A stretch of 64,000 nucleotides of DNA, from positions 558,001 through 622,000 of the forward strand of contig NZ_JAUSUK010000001.1 of assembly GCF_030813515.1 (NCBI RefSeq). The letters are read 5' to 3'. The notes below the pieces were generated by a model that was not told the DNA's origin, did not search any database, and worked only from the letters and a program-made list of their open reading frames with translations. The position numbers were made by a program, and so were the translations under genes. Positions 26,979 to 36,220 of the stretch are shown here, one piece after another (positions within the stretch are counted from its first letter, which is position 1; each line of letters begins with the position of its first letter). Source of the stretch: Rhodopseudomonas julia (GTDB lineage Bacteria > Pseudomonadota > Alphaproteobacteria > Rhizobiales > Afifellaceae).

Positions 26979-27431
26979 CTATGTCTCAAGCCTCCCGGCC
27001 TCGTTCATCTCGATCAGCGCCTCAGCTGCCAGCCAGTAGGACTGCGCGCCGAAGCCGCAGACCACGCCCTGCGCCACCGGCGCGATATAAGAATGGTGTC
27101 TGAACGCTTCGCGCGCGAAGACGTTCGACAAATGCACTTCAATGACGGGCGCAGCGATGGAACGAACCGCATCGGCGAGCGCCACGGAAGTGTGGGTGTA
27201 GGCGCCAGCATTCAGCACCACACCCTTCGCGCCATCCGCCGCATGGACGAACTCGACAAGTTCGCCTTCATGGTTGGTCTGACGAAAAATCAAATCGTAC
27301 CCCCGCTCCTGAAGGCGGTCGCGCAACATCGCTTCGATATCGGCAAGCGTAGCCATCCCATAGATCGACGGTTCCCGGACACCGAGGCGGTTGAGATTTG
27401 GACCGTTGAGGATATGGAGGACGGGCGCCAT
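26979..27431 (-). CDS. aroQ: 3-dehydroquinate dehydratase, type II
   Basis: A 150-residue type II dehydroquinase, which converts 3-dehydroquinate to 3-dehydroshikimate in the shikimate pathway and forms dodecamers by family precedent. Motifs: ILNGPNLNRLGVREPSIYG with the catalytic Arg/Tyr loop, QTNHEGELVEFVH, LNAGAYTHTSVALADA and VIEVHLSN. The catalytic His lies in EVHLSN. The start at 27431 gives the standard N-terminus (MAPVLHILNGPN), although no clear Shine-Dalgarno is visible before it. It heads the minus-strand operon. Confidence 0.95.
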   Translation of the reverse strand: MAPVLHILNGPNLNRLGVREPSIYGMATLADIEAMLRDRLQERGYDLIFRQTNHEGELVEFVHAADGAKGVVLNAGAYTHTSVALADAVRSIAAPVIEVHLSNVFAREAFRHHSYIAPVAQGVVCGFGAQSYWLAAEALIEMNEAGRLET

Positions 27432-27568
27432 GCAGCCATTAAGGAGGTGGGCAATTGGGCGTGTTTTAGACGTTTTGACGAGCGGGTCAAACGAACGCGG
27501 CAGGTTTCCCGCAACCATTTCGCCGCGGCAGCCATAATAGAGGCCAGGTTCCCACCAACTTCTTCACC

Positions 27569-28450
27569 ATGTTGTCACTTTCCTATCTCTGGCAGGATGC
27601 CGCCTTGCGGTTTGCCAACCTCACCTCCCCGGAGCGGGGCTATCAGCGGATATCCGACATCGCGTACGGCGTGGGACCGCGCCATAAGCTCGATCTCTAC
27701 AAGAGCGAATCACCACGCGAGAACACGCCGCTGGTTGTGTTTTTCTATGGCGGCGGATGGGACAGCGGCAAAAAGGGGGATTACCGATTCATCGCCCAGG
27801 CGCTCACCTCGCTCGGCTGCGACGTCGCCATCCCCGATTACCGCCTCTATCCGGACGTGCACTTTCCGCAGTTCGTCGAAGACGCGGCGAAGGCCGTCGC
27901 CTTTCTCGCCGCGGGCAAGGCCGACGGGCGCCGCCGCCCGGCTTTTCTTGCCGGGCATTCGGCTGGCGCCCAGATCGCCTTCCTTCTGACGCTCGACCAA
28001 CGCTACCTTGCGAAAGCCGGAAGTTCGGTGGAGACGGCGGTGCAAGGCGCCATCGGCCTTGCCGGACCCTACGACTTCCTGCCGCTGGAAGATGAACGCT
28101 ACAAACGCGTCTTTCCCTTGGAAACGCGCGCGGCAAGCCAGCCCATTGCCTTCGTGGAGGGCCCGACGCCGCCAATCTTTCTCGCCACCGGGAGCGCTGA
28201 CCGGACCGTCGATCCGGCCAATTCAGAACGCCTGGCCCGAAAGCTGCGCAGCTTCGGCAACGAGAACGTTACGCACGTCACCTATCCGAAGATCGGCCAT
28301 GCGGAGCTGATTGGAACTCTGCTGCCATTGCTGCAGCGCCGCGCGTCTCTGCTTGCCGATATAGAAGGTTTCATCGCCGCGTATTCGCAGCCGCCGATGT
28401 TCTCTCAGGAGCCCCAAGAGCCTGCGCGAGCCATCATTCCAGCGACGTGA
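27569..28450 (+). CDS. Alpha/beta-hydrolase (esterase/lipase, BD-FAE-like)
   Basis: A 293-residue serine hydrolase. The oxyanion motif is FFYGGGWDSGKKGDY (an HGGG variant with Tyr in place of His). The nucleophile elbow is AGHSAGAQ near residue 131-138, and the late Asp (TGSADRTVDP) and His (KIGHAEL) complete the triad. There is no clear signal peptide, so it is probably cytoplasmic. It is divergent from aroQ with about 140 bases between. The family acts on carboxylic esters such as feruloyl or short-chain acyl esters; the substrate is unknown. Confidence 0.85.
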   Translation: MLSLSYLWQDAALRFANLTSPERGYQRISDIAYGVGPRHKLDLYKSESPRENTPLVVFFYGGGWDSGKKGDYRFIAQALTSLGCDVAIPDYRLYPDVHFPQFVEDAAKAVAFLAAGKADGRRRPAFLAGHSAGAQIAFLLTLDQRYLAKAGSSVETAVQGAIGLAGPYDFLPLEDERYKRVFPLETRAASQPIAFVEGPTPPIFLATGSADRTVDPANSERLARKLRSFGNENVTHVTYPKIGHAELIGTLLPLLQRRASLLADIEGFIAAYSQPPMFSQEPQEPARAIIPAT

Positions 28451-28607
28451 AGGTCGCGCACAAAGCGCGAAAAAGACATAACTTTTCGACAATTTGTACG
28501 TTTCGTCTCATTCCAGACACGACGCAAAAGAGCGATAATTCTGGGATTGAGTGATTCGTCCAGGCGAACGGCCCGACCGGTTTCTACCCCACGGCGAATA
28601 AGGTCGT

Positions 28608-30782
28608 TTGGGTGCGTCGCAGCAAAGGCGTTCACCTGTCCATTTCCTCGTCAATCTCGCCGAAAACAAGCTGAACAAAGCACGGGAAAGGCAGGCAGCC
28701 ACAGTGTCCGCAACGAGAAGCGAGATGCAGCGCTATTCGCCGAAGGAGAGCGCTCGTGCCATCGCCGAGGCGGGTGCGCTCTTGATCTGGCGCGCAGCGC
28801 CCGACGGCACGCCTTTGGTGGCGCTCGCGGATGATCGCCAGACGCAGGTTCCCACGGGCCTGCCTTTCGTCTGCGTCGCACTGGTGCATCCCGAGGATCA
28901 GGAGCCCATGCGCGCGAAGTGGCATCGGTGCCTCACCGAGGCGTGTCCCTTCGACATGCATTATCGCCTGCGTCAGGCCGATGGCTCGTACCGTTGGACA
29001 CGCGGGCGCGGCATCCCGCTCATGAGCGCCGACGGGAGCGTGCAGGAATGGGTCGGCACGGTCGGCGACATCCATGACCATGTCACGATGGAAGCCGCTC
29101 TCAGTCTGAGCGAAGAACGCCTGCGGCTCGCCCTGGAGAGCACCGGCCTCGGAATCTGGGAATATGATGTCGCGACAGGCGTCACCTGGCTGTCGGAAAC
29201 CGCCGCGCAAATCTTGCGGCGCCCCGGCCTGCGCCTGAGCCGCAGGGAACGCCATGCCGTTCTCCATCCCGATGATCGCCCTGTCTTGATGGCTCTTTTC
29301 CGCGATGCGGTGGCACGGCGCAGCGAAGAGCGCTTCGAGACCGAGTTTCGCATCCGCAGGGGTGATCCGCCGGAAACGATCTGGGCCACATGTTCTGCCC
29401 GCCTCGTCTTTGGCGCAAACGGCGCTCTCTCACGCATCATCGGCACGCTTGGCGACATCACCGAAAGGCGCTGGCAACAGGAGACGCTCTTCCGACTGGC
29501 GCATTACGACCACCTCACGGGTCTCCCGAATCGGCGGCGTCTCGCGCAGCTCTTCGAAGAACATGGGGCACGCACGACGAGCGTCGGCTTTCTGATCGTC
29601 GACATCGACAATTTCAAAGATACCAACGATCGCTTCGGCCATGCGATCGGCGACGAGGTTTTGCGTGCCGTGGCGCGGCGCCTGCGCGATGTGATCCCGG
29701 ACGAGGCCCCGATCGCCCGTCTCGGCAGCGACGAATTCGGCGCGCTTCTTCCCGGGATGGATCAGCGCGGCCAGGCGCTCGCCATTGCGCAACAGATCCA
29801 CGAGGCATTCGCCTTCCCTTTCCCGGCCCCCGAACGCAGCGTGCATCTTTCGGCCGGCATCGGCATTGCTTTTGCGAAGGAGCGCAGCGAAGGCGTGGAT
29901 GCACTTCTCGTTGAAGCCGATCTCGCCGTCGCAGAGGCAAAGCGCGTCGGTCCGGGCGAAACGGCGTTCTTCGCGCCCGCGCTGCGTGAGCGCCTGCATC
30001 AACGACAGCAGCTTTACGACGAATTCGAGCGAGCGCTCAACGAGGACGAGTTCGACCTCTTCTATCAGCCGCAGATCGCGCTGCAGGATGGAAACATCAT
30101 CGGGGCCGAGGCGCTCCTGCGCTGGCGTCATCCCGAGCGGGGTCTGCTCGAGCCAAAGGACTTTCTGCCGATCCTCGCCCGCAGCCGCTGGGCGAGACCG
30201 ACAGGAGATTGGGTGCTGCGACGGGCCTGTCTCGACGCGGCCAAACTCGCGGCCCAAGGCGCACCTCTGCGCGTCGCCGTCAATCTGTTCTCAGCCCAGC
30301 TGCAGAACGGAGCGCTCGACCGCACGATCGAGCGATGCCTGGCGGAAAGCGGCCTGCCGGCACATTTTCTGGAGATCGAGATCACCGAGCACGTGATCTT
30401 GTCCAACGACGAGGCGACCCTCGCTAAGCTCGACCGAATCACCGATCTCGGCTGCTCCCTCGCCTTCGACGATTATGGCACCGGCTATGCCTCCCTCTCC
30501 ATGCTCACCCGCTATCCGGTGACGCGTCTCAAGATCGAACAAAGCTTCATCGCCCCCGTCTGCGTCGACAATACCCATGCGGCAATCGTCGAGGCGATCT
30601 TGTCGCTTGCCAAGAGCCTCGGCCTCGGCGTGACGGCAGAGGGCGTGGAGAATTCAGAGCAGGCACGATGGCTCAAAACGCATGGCTGTCCTGAAGGACA
30701 GGGGCGGCTCTTCGGCATGCCGATGCCGCTTCTCGATCTGCGCGGCTACGTGCTTGGCTGGCCGGGCCGGCACGGAGCCTAG
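28608..30782 (+). CDS. PAS-PAS-GGDEF-EAL cyclic-di-GMP signalling protein
   Basis: A protein of up to 724 residues with two PAS domains (about 45-165 and 175-290), a GGDEF domain (about 300-455) and an EAL domain (about 470-720). The GGDEF signature reads GSDEF and there is no upstream RxxD inhibitory site, so cyclase activity is doubtful. The EAL domain keeps its catalytic pattern: GAEALLRW, VAVNLFSAQL, EIEITEH, DDYGTGYASL and KIEQSF. It is therefore more likely a PAS-gated phosphodiesterase. No membrane segment is visible. The start is uncertain: TTG 28608 has AAGG upstream; GTG 28704 and ATG 28725 are alternatives. Confidence 0.85.
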   Translation: MGASQQRRSPVHFLVNLAENKLNKARERQAATVSATRSEMQRYSPKESARAIAEAGALLIWRAAPDGTPLVALADDRQTQVPTGLPFVCVALVHPEDQEPMRAKWHRCLTEACPFDMHYRLRQADGSYRWTRGRGIPLMSADGSVQEWVGTVGDIHDHVTMEAALSLSEERLRLALESTGLGIWEYDVATGVTWLSETAAQILRRPGLRLSRRERHAVLHPDDRPVLMALFRDAVARRSEERFETEFRIRRGDPPETIWATCSARLVFGANGALSRIIGTLGDITERRWQQETLFRLAHYDHLTGLPNRRRLAQLFEEHGARTTSVGFLIVDIDNFKDTNDRFGHAIGDEVLRAVARRLRDVIPDEAPIARLGSDEFGALLPGMDQRGQALAIAQQIHEAFAFPFPAPERSVHLSAGIGIAFAKERSEGVDALLVEADLAVAEAKRVGPGETAFFAPALRERLHQRQQLYDEFERALNEDEFDLFYQPQIALQDGNIIGAEALLRWRHPERGLLEPKDFLPILARSRWARPTGDWVLRRACLDAAKLAAQGAPLRVAVNLFSAQLQNGALDRTIERCLAESGLPAHFLEIEITEHVILSNDEATLAKLDRITDLGCSLAFDDYGTGYASLSMLTRYPVTRLKIEQSFIAPVCVDNTHAAIVEAILSLAKSLGLGVTAEGVENSEQARWLKTHGCPEGQGRLFGMPMPLLDLRGYVLGWPGRHGA

Positions 30783-31096
30783 AAAACCCTAGAAATCGCC
30801 TGCAAAGCCTTTGGTTGCTTGAGCGAATCGCTTCTGTGCGGGCAGCCGTCAACGGGAGCTGCATGCACTCTTTTCCCCACATATCTGCGCTTCCTCCACA
30901 ACATCTCGATTCATCGCTTGTGATGCCCACAAGGGATTGACGAAGCGGCGCCGAAGCACATAGCTTCCGGACAACGACAGGCGCCCACGGCGTCGCTGTC
31001 ATAAGTCAGCGTAAAATCACAGTTTTCGAGTGAGAGTCCGGGCCCGCGCTCGGCCCTTAGCTGTGCTTTGGTCAAACGAACCCCCTCGTCACAAAA

Positions 31097-31112
31097 CCGC
31101 AATATATGGTGG
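31097..31112 (+). promoter_or_regulatory. NrdR box 1
   Basis: CCGCAATATATGGTGG resembles the 16-bp NrdR consensus acaCwAtATaTwGtgt. It is the first of a pair. Confidence 0.7.
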
Positions 31113-31128
31113 ATTTAGGGGTTTGTTT

Positions 31129-31144
31129 ACACTATATATGGAGG
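31129..31144 (+). promoter_or_regulatory. NrdR box 2
   Basis: ACACTATATATGGAGG is a close match to the NrdR consensus. It starts 32 bases after box 1, about three helical turns, the spacing usual for paired NrdR boxes. Confidence 0.75.
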
Positions 31145-31268
31145 ATCGGTTTGTGACCCCGCCAACATCGGGGGCGAGCCATTCTCTGGGACAAATGCGG
31201 CAGTCCTTTCAAACGGACTCCAGACAAAGGGCGGTCAGCACGGCCGGCCCTTGGGATGAGGAGAGATT

Positions 31269-34200
31269 ATGCGGATCGCGCGCCACTACACGCAGACGGG
31301 GCAGTCACCCTACGCGTCCATCGAATTTCGCACAGCCACCAGCGAGATCCGCAATCCGGACGGATCCGTCGTCTTCCGGCTGGAGAATTTCGAGGTGCCG
31401 GCGCAGTTCAGCCAGGTGGCGGCCGACATCCTGGCGCAGAAATATTTCCGCAAGGCGGGCGTTCCGGCGCGGCTGACGCGCGTCGAAGAGAATGCCGTCC
31501 CCTCCTTCCTGTGGCGCTCCATCGCCGATTCGGAGGCGCTTGCCGATCTTCCCGAGGAGGAGCGCACCGGTTCTGAGAGCGATGCGCGCCAGGTGTTCGA
31601 CCGGCTCGCCGGTGCATGGGCCTATTGGGGCTGGAAGGGCGGCTATTTCGACGGCGAAGAGGATGCGGAAGCCTTCTTCGACGAGATGCGCTACATGCTT
31701 GCCACCCAGAAGGCGGCGCCGAACTCTCCGCAATGGTTCAATACGGGCCTCTTCTGGGCCTATGGCATCGATGGGCCGAGCCAGGGCCATTATTACGTCG
31801 ACTTCCAGACCGGAAAACTCGTCAAATCGAAGAGCTCCTACGAGCATCCGCAGCCGCATGCCTGCTTCATCCAGTCGGTCGCCGACGACCTCGTCAACGA
31901 GGGCGGCATCATGGATCTGTGGGTGCGTGAGGCGCGGCTGTTCAAATACGGTTCCGGCACGGGCTCCAACTTTTCCAATCTGCGCGGCGAAGGCGAAAAG
32001 CTTTCGGGCGGCGGCAAATCGTCGGGCCTGATGAGCTTCCTCAAGATCGGCGACCGCGCGGCGGGCGCCATCAAGTCGGGCGGCACGACGCGGCGCGCCG
32101 CGAAGATGGTGATCGTCGACATCGACCATCCCGACATCGAGCAGTACATCGACTGGAAGGTGCGCGAAGAGCAGAAGGTGGCCGCCCTCGTCACCGGCTC
32201 GAAAATCGTCTCGCAGCACCTGAAGGCCGTGATGCGCGCCTGCGTGAATTGCGAAGGCCCGGGCGGCGATTGCTTCGAGCCCTCCAAGAACCCGGCCTTG
32301 AAGCGCGAAGTGCGCGCCGCCAAGAAGGCGCAGGTGCCGGAGGCCTATATCCGCCGCGTCATCCAGTTCGCGCGCCAGGGCTACACCGACATCGAATTCC
32401 CGACCTACAACACCGACTGGGATTCGGAGGCCTACCTCACGGTTTCAGGGCAGAACTCCAACAATTCCGTATCGATCCGCGACGACTTCCTGCGCGCGGT
32501 GGAATCCGACGGCACCTGGGATCTCATCAACCGCATCGACGGTAAGGTCGCCAAACGTGTGCGGGCACGCGAATTGTGGGACCAGATCGGCTTTGCCGCC
32601 TGGGCGTCCGCCGATCCCGGCCTCCATTTCAACTCGACGATGAACGACTGGCACACCTGCCCGGCCTCGGGGCGCATCAACGCCTCCAATCCGTGCTCGG
32701 AGTACATGTTCCTCGACGACACGGCGTGCAATCTCGCATCGCTCAACCTTCTGCAGTTCCTGAAGGCTGCCGATGAGAGCGGCCACCGCGCTTTCGACGT
32801 GGAGGCCTTCGAGCATGCCGTTCGTCTGTGGACGGTCGTGCTTGAGATCTCGGTCCTGATGGCACAATTCCCGTCGAAGGAGATCGCGCAGCTTTCCTAC
32901 AAGTTCCGTACGCTCGGCCTCGGCTTCGCCAATATCGGCGGGCTCTTGATGAGCTCGGCCATTCCCTATGACAGCGAGGAAGGCCGCGCCATCTGCGGTG
33001 CGATCAGCGCCATCATGACGGGCACCGCCTATGCCACTTCGGCGGAAATGGCCGCCGAGCTCGGCGCCTTCCAGGGCTTTCCGCCGAACCGGGCGCATAT
33101 GCTGCGCGTCATCCGCAACCATCGGCAGGCCGCGCATGGCGAGGCCGCAGGCTATGACGGGCTCAACACCAATCCGGTGCCGCTCGATCACGACCTCTGC
33201 CTCAGCCTCGGCGAGGACGGCAAGGCCTTGTCGGATCACGCAAAGGCGGCTTGGGACCGGGCGCTCGATCTCGGCGAGAAGCACGGCTATCGCAACGCCC
33301 AGGCGACGGTGTTGGCACCGACCGGCACGATCGGCCTCGTCATGGATTGCGACACGACTGGCATCGAGCCCGATTTCGCCCTCGTGAAATTCAAGAAGCT
33401 CGCCGGCGGCGGCTATTTCAAGATCATCAACCGCGCGGTGCCGGAAGCTCTGAAGCGGCTCGGCTATACGGCCGAACAGATGTCCGACATCGCCGATTAT
33501 GCCGTCGGTCACGGCTCGCTCGACGATGCCCCCGGCGTGAACATTGCCGCCCTTCAGGAAAAGGGCCTGTCGGACGCAGCGATCGCCAAGGTGAAGGCAG
33601 CGCTTGCCTCCGCCTTCGACATCAAGTTCGTCTTCAACCGCTGGACGCTCGGCGACGAGGAGATGGCGTCTCTCGGCGTCTCCGCCGAAGCGATGGCCGA
33701 TCCCGCTTTCGACGTTCTCGCCCATCTCGGCTTTTCCAAGAGCGAGATCGAGGCCGCCAACACCTTCTGCTGCGGGGCGATGACGCTTGAAGGCGCGCCG
33801 CACTTGAAGGACGAGCATCTGCCTGTCTTCGATTGCGCCAATGCCTGCGGACGGCTCGGCAAGCGCTATCTGTCGGTGGAAAGCCATATCCGCATGATGG
33901 CGGCGGCCCAGCCCTTCATCTCCGGCGCCATCTCCAAGACGATCAACATGCCGAACGATGCGGCCGTCGAGGATTGCAAGAACGCCTATATGCTGTCGTG
34001 GAAGCTCGGCCTCAAAGCCAATGCGCTCTACCGCGACGGCTCGAAGCTCTCGCAGCCTCTCAACTCCCAGCTTCTCTCCGACGACGAGGACGAGGCGGAG
34101 GATCTCGTGGAAGAGATCGCCGCCGCCAACACACCGCAGAAGGCGGCGATCGCAGCGGAAAAGATCGTGGAGCGGATCGTGGAGCGCGAAGTGCATGTGC

Positions 34201-35024
34201 GCGAGCGCGAAAAACTGCCGAACCGCCGCAAGGGCTATACCCAGAAAGCGATCATCGGCGGCCACAAGGTCTATCTCAGGACCGGCGAGTTCGACGACGG
34301 GCGCATCGGTGAAATCTTCATCGACATGCACAAGGAAGGCGCCGCCTTCCGCGCCATGATGAACAATTTCGCCATCGCCATTTCGCTCGGCCTGCAATAC
34401 GGCGTGCCGCTTGAGGAATATGTCGACGCTTTCACCTTCACCCGCTTCGAACCGGCGGGCATGGTGACCGGCAACGAGGCGATCAAGAACGCCACCTCGA
34501 TCCTCGACTATGTCTTCCGCGAGCTCGCCATCTCCTATCTCGGCCGCCACGATCTCGCGCATGTCTCCCCGGAGGATATCCGCTCCACCTCGATCGGACG
34601 TGGCGTGGAAGGCGACCGACCGGCGCCTGCCCCCGTCTCGCACGGGCTGGTGCGCGGCCAGACGAGCCGCTTCCGGGTGTTCGCCGGCAACGAGCCGAAA
34701 GGCTCCGCCGACACGGCTCCGGCAAAACCCGCAAGCTCCAACGTGACGGCGATCTCCTCCGGCCAGCCGATGGCCAAGGGCAACCTCGCCTTCAAGCGCG
34801 ATCTCGCCCCGGAGGCGGAACAGCACGCTCATGTGGCACCGCTCGACATCAACGAGCCAGAGCCGGAGACGGCCGCAAGCCCCGACAAGGCGACACAAGT
34901 CGCGATGGCCCGCATGAAGGGCTATGAGGGCGAAGCCTGCACCGAATGCGGCAACTTCACCATGGTCCGCAACGGCACGTGCCTGAAATGCGACACGTGC
35001 GGCTCGACGAGTGGGTGTTCTTGA
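31269..35024 (+). CDS. nrdJ: Vitamin B12-dependent (class II) ribonucleotide reductase
   Basis: A 1251-residue adenosylcobalamin-dependent reductase, making dNTP precursors with or without oxygen. Landmarks are [52 protein letters not shown] with active-site cysteine and Glu, APTGTIG, and a long linker (about 945-1190). The C-terminus CTECGNF...[12 protein letters not shown] is the zinc/redox cysteine motif of long NrdJ proteins. GAGGAG lies seven bases before the ATG. Two NrdR boxes upstream imply repression by the ATP/dATP-sensing NrdR. No nrdAB or nrdR is in the window. Length is normal for Hyphomicrobiales. Confidence 0.95.
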   Translation: MRIARHYTQTGQSPYASIEFRTATSEIRNPDGSVVFRLENFEVPAQFSQVAADILAQKYFRKAGVPARLTRVEENAVPSFLWRSIADSEALADLPEEERTGSESDARQVFDRLAGAWAYWGWKGGYFDGEEDAEAFFDEMRYMLATQKAAPNSPQWFNTGLFWAYGIDGPSQGHYYVDFQTGKLVKSKSSYEHPQPHACFIQSVADDLVNEGGIMDLWVREARLFKYGSGTGSNFSNLRGEGEKLSGGGKSSGLMSFLKIGDRAAGAIKSGGTTRRAAKMVIVDIDHPDIEQYIDWKVREEQKVAALVTGSKIVSQHLKAVMRACVNCEGPGGDCFEPSKNPALKREVRAAKKAQVPEAYIRRVIQFARQGYTDIEFPTYNTDWDSEAYLTVSGQNSNNSVSIRDDFLRAVESDGTWDLINRIDGKVAKRVRARELWDQIGFAAWASADPGLHFNSTMNDWHTCPASGRINASNPCSEYMFLDDTACNLASLNLLQFLKAADESGHRAFDVEAFEHAVRLWTVVLEISVLMAQFPSKEIAQLSYKFRTLGLGFANIGGLLMSSAIPYDSEEGRAICGAISAIMTGTAYATSAEMAAELGAFQGFPPNRAHMLRVIRNHRQAAHGEAAGYDGLNTNPVPLDHDLCLSLGEDGKALSDHAKAAWDRALDLGEKHGYRNAQATVLAPTGTIGLVMDCDTTGIEPDFALVKFKKLAGGGYFKIINRAVPEALKRLGYTAEQMSDIADYAVGHGSLDDAPGVNIAALQEKGLSDAAIAKVKAALASAFDIKFVFNRWTLGDEEMASLGVSAEAMADPAFDVLAHLGFSKSEIEAANTFCCGAMTLEGAPHLKDEHLPVFDCANACGRLGKRYLSVESHIRMMAAAQPFISGAISKTINMPNDAAVEDCKNAYMLSWKLGLKANALYRDGSKLSQPLNSQLLSDDEDEAEDLVEEIAAANTPQKAAIAAEKIVERIVEREVHVREREKLPNRRKGYTQKAIIGGHKVYLRTGEFDDGRIGEIFIDMHKEGAAFRAMMNNFAIAISLGLQYGVPLEEYVDAFTFTRFEPAGMVTGNEAIKNATSILDYVFRELAISYLGRHDLAHVSPEDIRSTSIGRGVEGDRPAPAPVSHGLVRGQTSRFRVFAGNEPKGSADTAPAKPASSNVTAISSGQPMAKGNLAFKRDLAPEAEQHAHVAPLDINEPEPETAASPDKATQVAMARMKGYEGEACTECGNFTMVRNGTCLKCDTCGSTSGCS

Positions 35025-35057
35025 GGCGAGCCGCCGCAGACCGAGGCCAAAATAGAA

Positions 35058-35801
35058 ATGCCTCTGATCGTAAAAATCGATTGCCCCCATTGCCACACGA
35101 AATCGTCCGGCTTTGAAGTGCATGGGGGTTTTCGCCGCTCGCGCGACGTTCACCGCACTCCGAATGGAGTACCCCAGTATCTTTACGATGATTGGTTTTT
35201 GCTTTCCTGTGGGCGATGCCTAAAATGCATAACAGCTCAGTATACTTTTCTTGACTCAAAAGAATTATCGCTAGAGAACACTTTAAAGCGGCACGGCTCC
35301 CTTGAGAGTCTTGGATACAGGTACGAAGCTCATTTTCCGACGGAGATACACCTCGAAGAGCCAGAGCATCTGCCCGAAAAAGTAGCATTACCGTTCAGGC
35401 AGGCCGTCTCAAATATATCCGCTCAGAATTGGGACGCCGCAGGCACGATGGCCCGAAAGGCCTTGGATGTTGCAACGCGTGATATTGCACGCACGCGCAT
35501 TGAGGACGAGACGAAATCTAAAGATACCGTAAAGGCTTGGCTCAAGAAACGCATCCAGACTCTTAGGGAAGAAGGGCTTCTCACCCGCGATCTTTCAGAC
35601 CTAGCCAGCATCCTCAAGGATGGCGGGGACGAGGCTGCCCACGACGATGAGCCCTACAATGCGGAGGACGCACGAAAGTTAATCGCTTACGCCCAAGCAT
35701 TTCTGACTTATGCGTATACTGTTCCCGGCATGGTGAAAGAAGTCCGGGAGAGAGTGGAAGATTCACCGTCCCTCGATACTGGCAGCAGAATGACTGATTG
35801 A
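35058..35801 (+). CDS. DUF4145-type protein with zinc-ribbon N-terminus
   Basis: A 247-residue protein. The N-terminal part holds CPHC (about 9-12) and CGRCLKC (about 51-57), consistent with a zinc ribbon. The C-terminal half (about 105-235) has the helical DUF4145 pattern: AVSNISAQNWDAAGTMARKALDVATRD, RIQTLREEGLLTRDL and GDEAAHDDEPYNAEDA. DUF4145 occurs alone and fused to restriction or helicase domains in defence loci, but its activity is not known. Base composition is visibly more AT-rich than the flanking genes, suggesting recent acquisition. It follows nrdJ by 33 bases. Only weak GAGG precedes the ATG. Confidence 0.75.
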   Translation: MPLIVKIDCPHCHTKSSGFEVHGGFRRSRDVHRTPNGVPQYLYDDWFLLSCGRCLKCITAQYTFLDSKELSLENTLKRHGSLESLGYRYEAHFPTEIHLEEPEHLPEKVALPFRQAVSNISAQNWDAAGTMARKALDVATRDIARTRIEDETKSKDTVKAWLKKRIQTLREEGLLTRDLSDLASILKDGGDEAAHDDEPYNAEDARKLIAYAQAFLTYAYTVPGMVKEVRERVEDSPSLDTGSRMTD

Positions 35802-35815
35802 AGCCACGGAAAGCT

Positions 35816-36064
35816 ATGACCATTTCGGCCACTGACGTCCGGTTCGACGACGCGCAAATGTGGGTGGCCCTTTCCGATGGCCGCATGATCGGCGTGCCGC
35901 TCGCCTGGTTCCCGCGGCTTCTGAATGCCTCTACCGAAGAGCGGCAGGAGGTCGAGATCTCGCCCTTTGGCCTCCACTGGGACGCACTCGACGAAGACAT
36001 TTCCGTCGAAGGGCTTCTCGCCGGGCGCAGCGACCAGACGCGTCCACGCGGCAAGGCCGCCTGA
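35816..36064 (+). CDS. DUF2442 protein
   Basis: An 82-residue protein from ATG 35816 (GGAAAG four bases upstream). The sequence follows the DUF2442 plan: VRFDDAQMWVALSDGRMIGVPLAWFPRL, then LHWDALDEDISVEGLL. These small proteins are often found near toxin-antitoxin or DUF4160 genes, but no partner is visible here. An alternative TTG start at 35798 overlaps the preceding stop and is less likely. Function is unknown. Confidence 0.8.
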   Translation: MTISATDVRFDDAQMWVALSDGRMIGVPLAWFPRLLNASTEERQEVEISPFGLHWDALDEDISVEGLLAGRSDQTRPRGKAA

Positions 36065-36161
36065 GCGGTCGCTTCGGTTCGCGCCCTTTCAGGCTATCTT
36101 CCGACATGACGCGACATCCCGTGCATGCGGGCAAGCCGACCACCAACGGTCCCGCTCCCTC

Positions 36162-36206
36162 AAAAAAGTTGCGGCGCAGGCGGGCGGGAGCAGGCACGCC
36201 TGCGCC
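36162..36206 (-). terminator. Intrinsic terminator of the ato-pta-ackA transcript
   Basis: On the minus strand GGCGCAGGCG (36206-36197) pairs perfectly with CGCCTGCGCC (36182-36173), and six consecutive T follow (36167-36162). This is a textbook rho-independent terminator just after ackA. Confidence 0.85.
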
Positions 36207-36220
36207 TGTCTCACGGCCGT

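Larger units (their letters stand above)
30783..31268 (+). promoter_or_regulatory. nrdJ upstream region
   Basis: This stretch of about 490 bases between the GGDEF-EAL gene and nrdJ has no convincing gene. Its only clear content is a pair of NrdR boxes at 31097-31144 and a GAGGAG ribosome site before 31269. A short inverted repeat AGTCC-N8-GGACT lies near 31200. No conserved B12-box of a cobalamin riboswitch was found. Confidence 0.5.

Noticed and set aside
30783-31268. Cobalamin riboswitch upstream of nrdJ
   Set aside because: No B12-box-like sequence or suitable pairing was seen; NrdR boxes explain the conserved element.
32445-35153. A 902-codon open frame on the minus strand
   Set aside because: It lies antisense to nrdJ, has Arg/Gly/Val-rich composition without any domain, and results from GC-rich codon bias.
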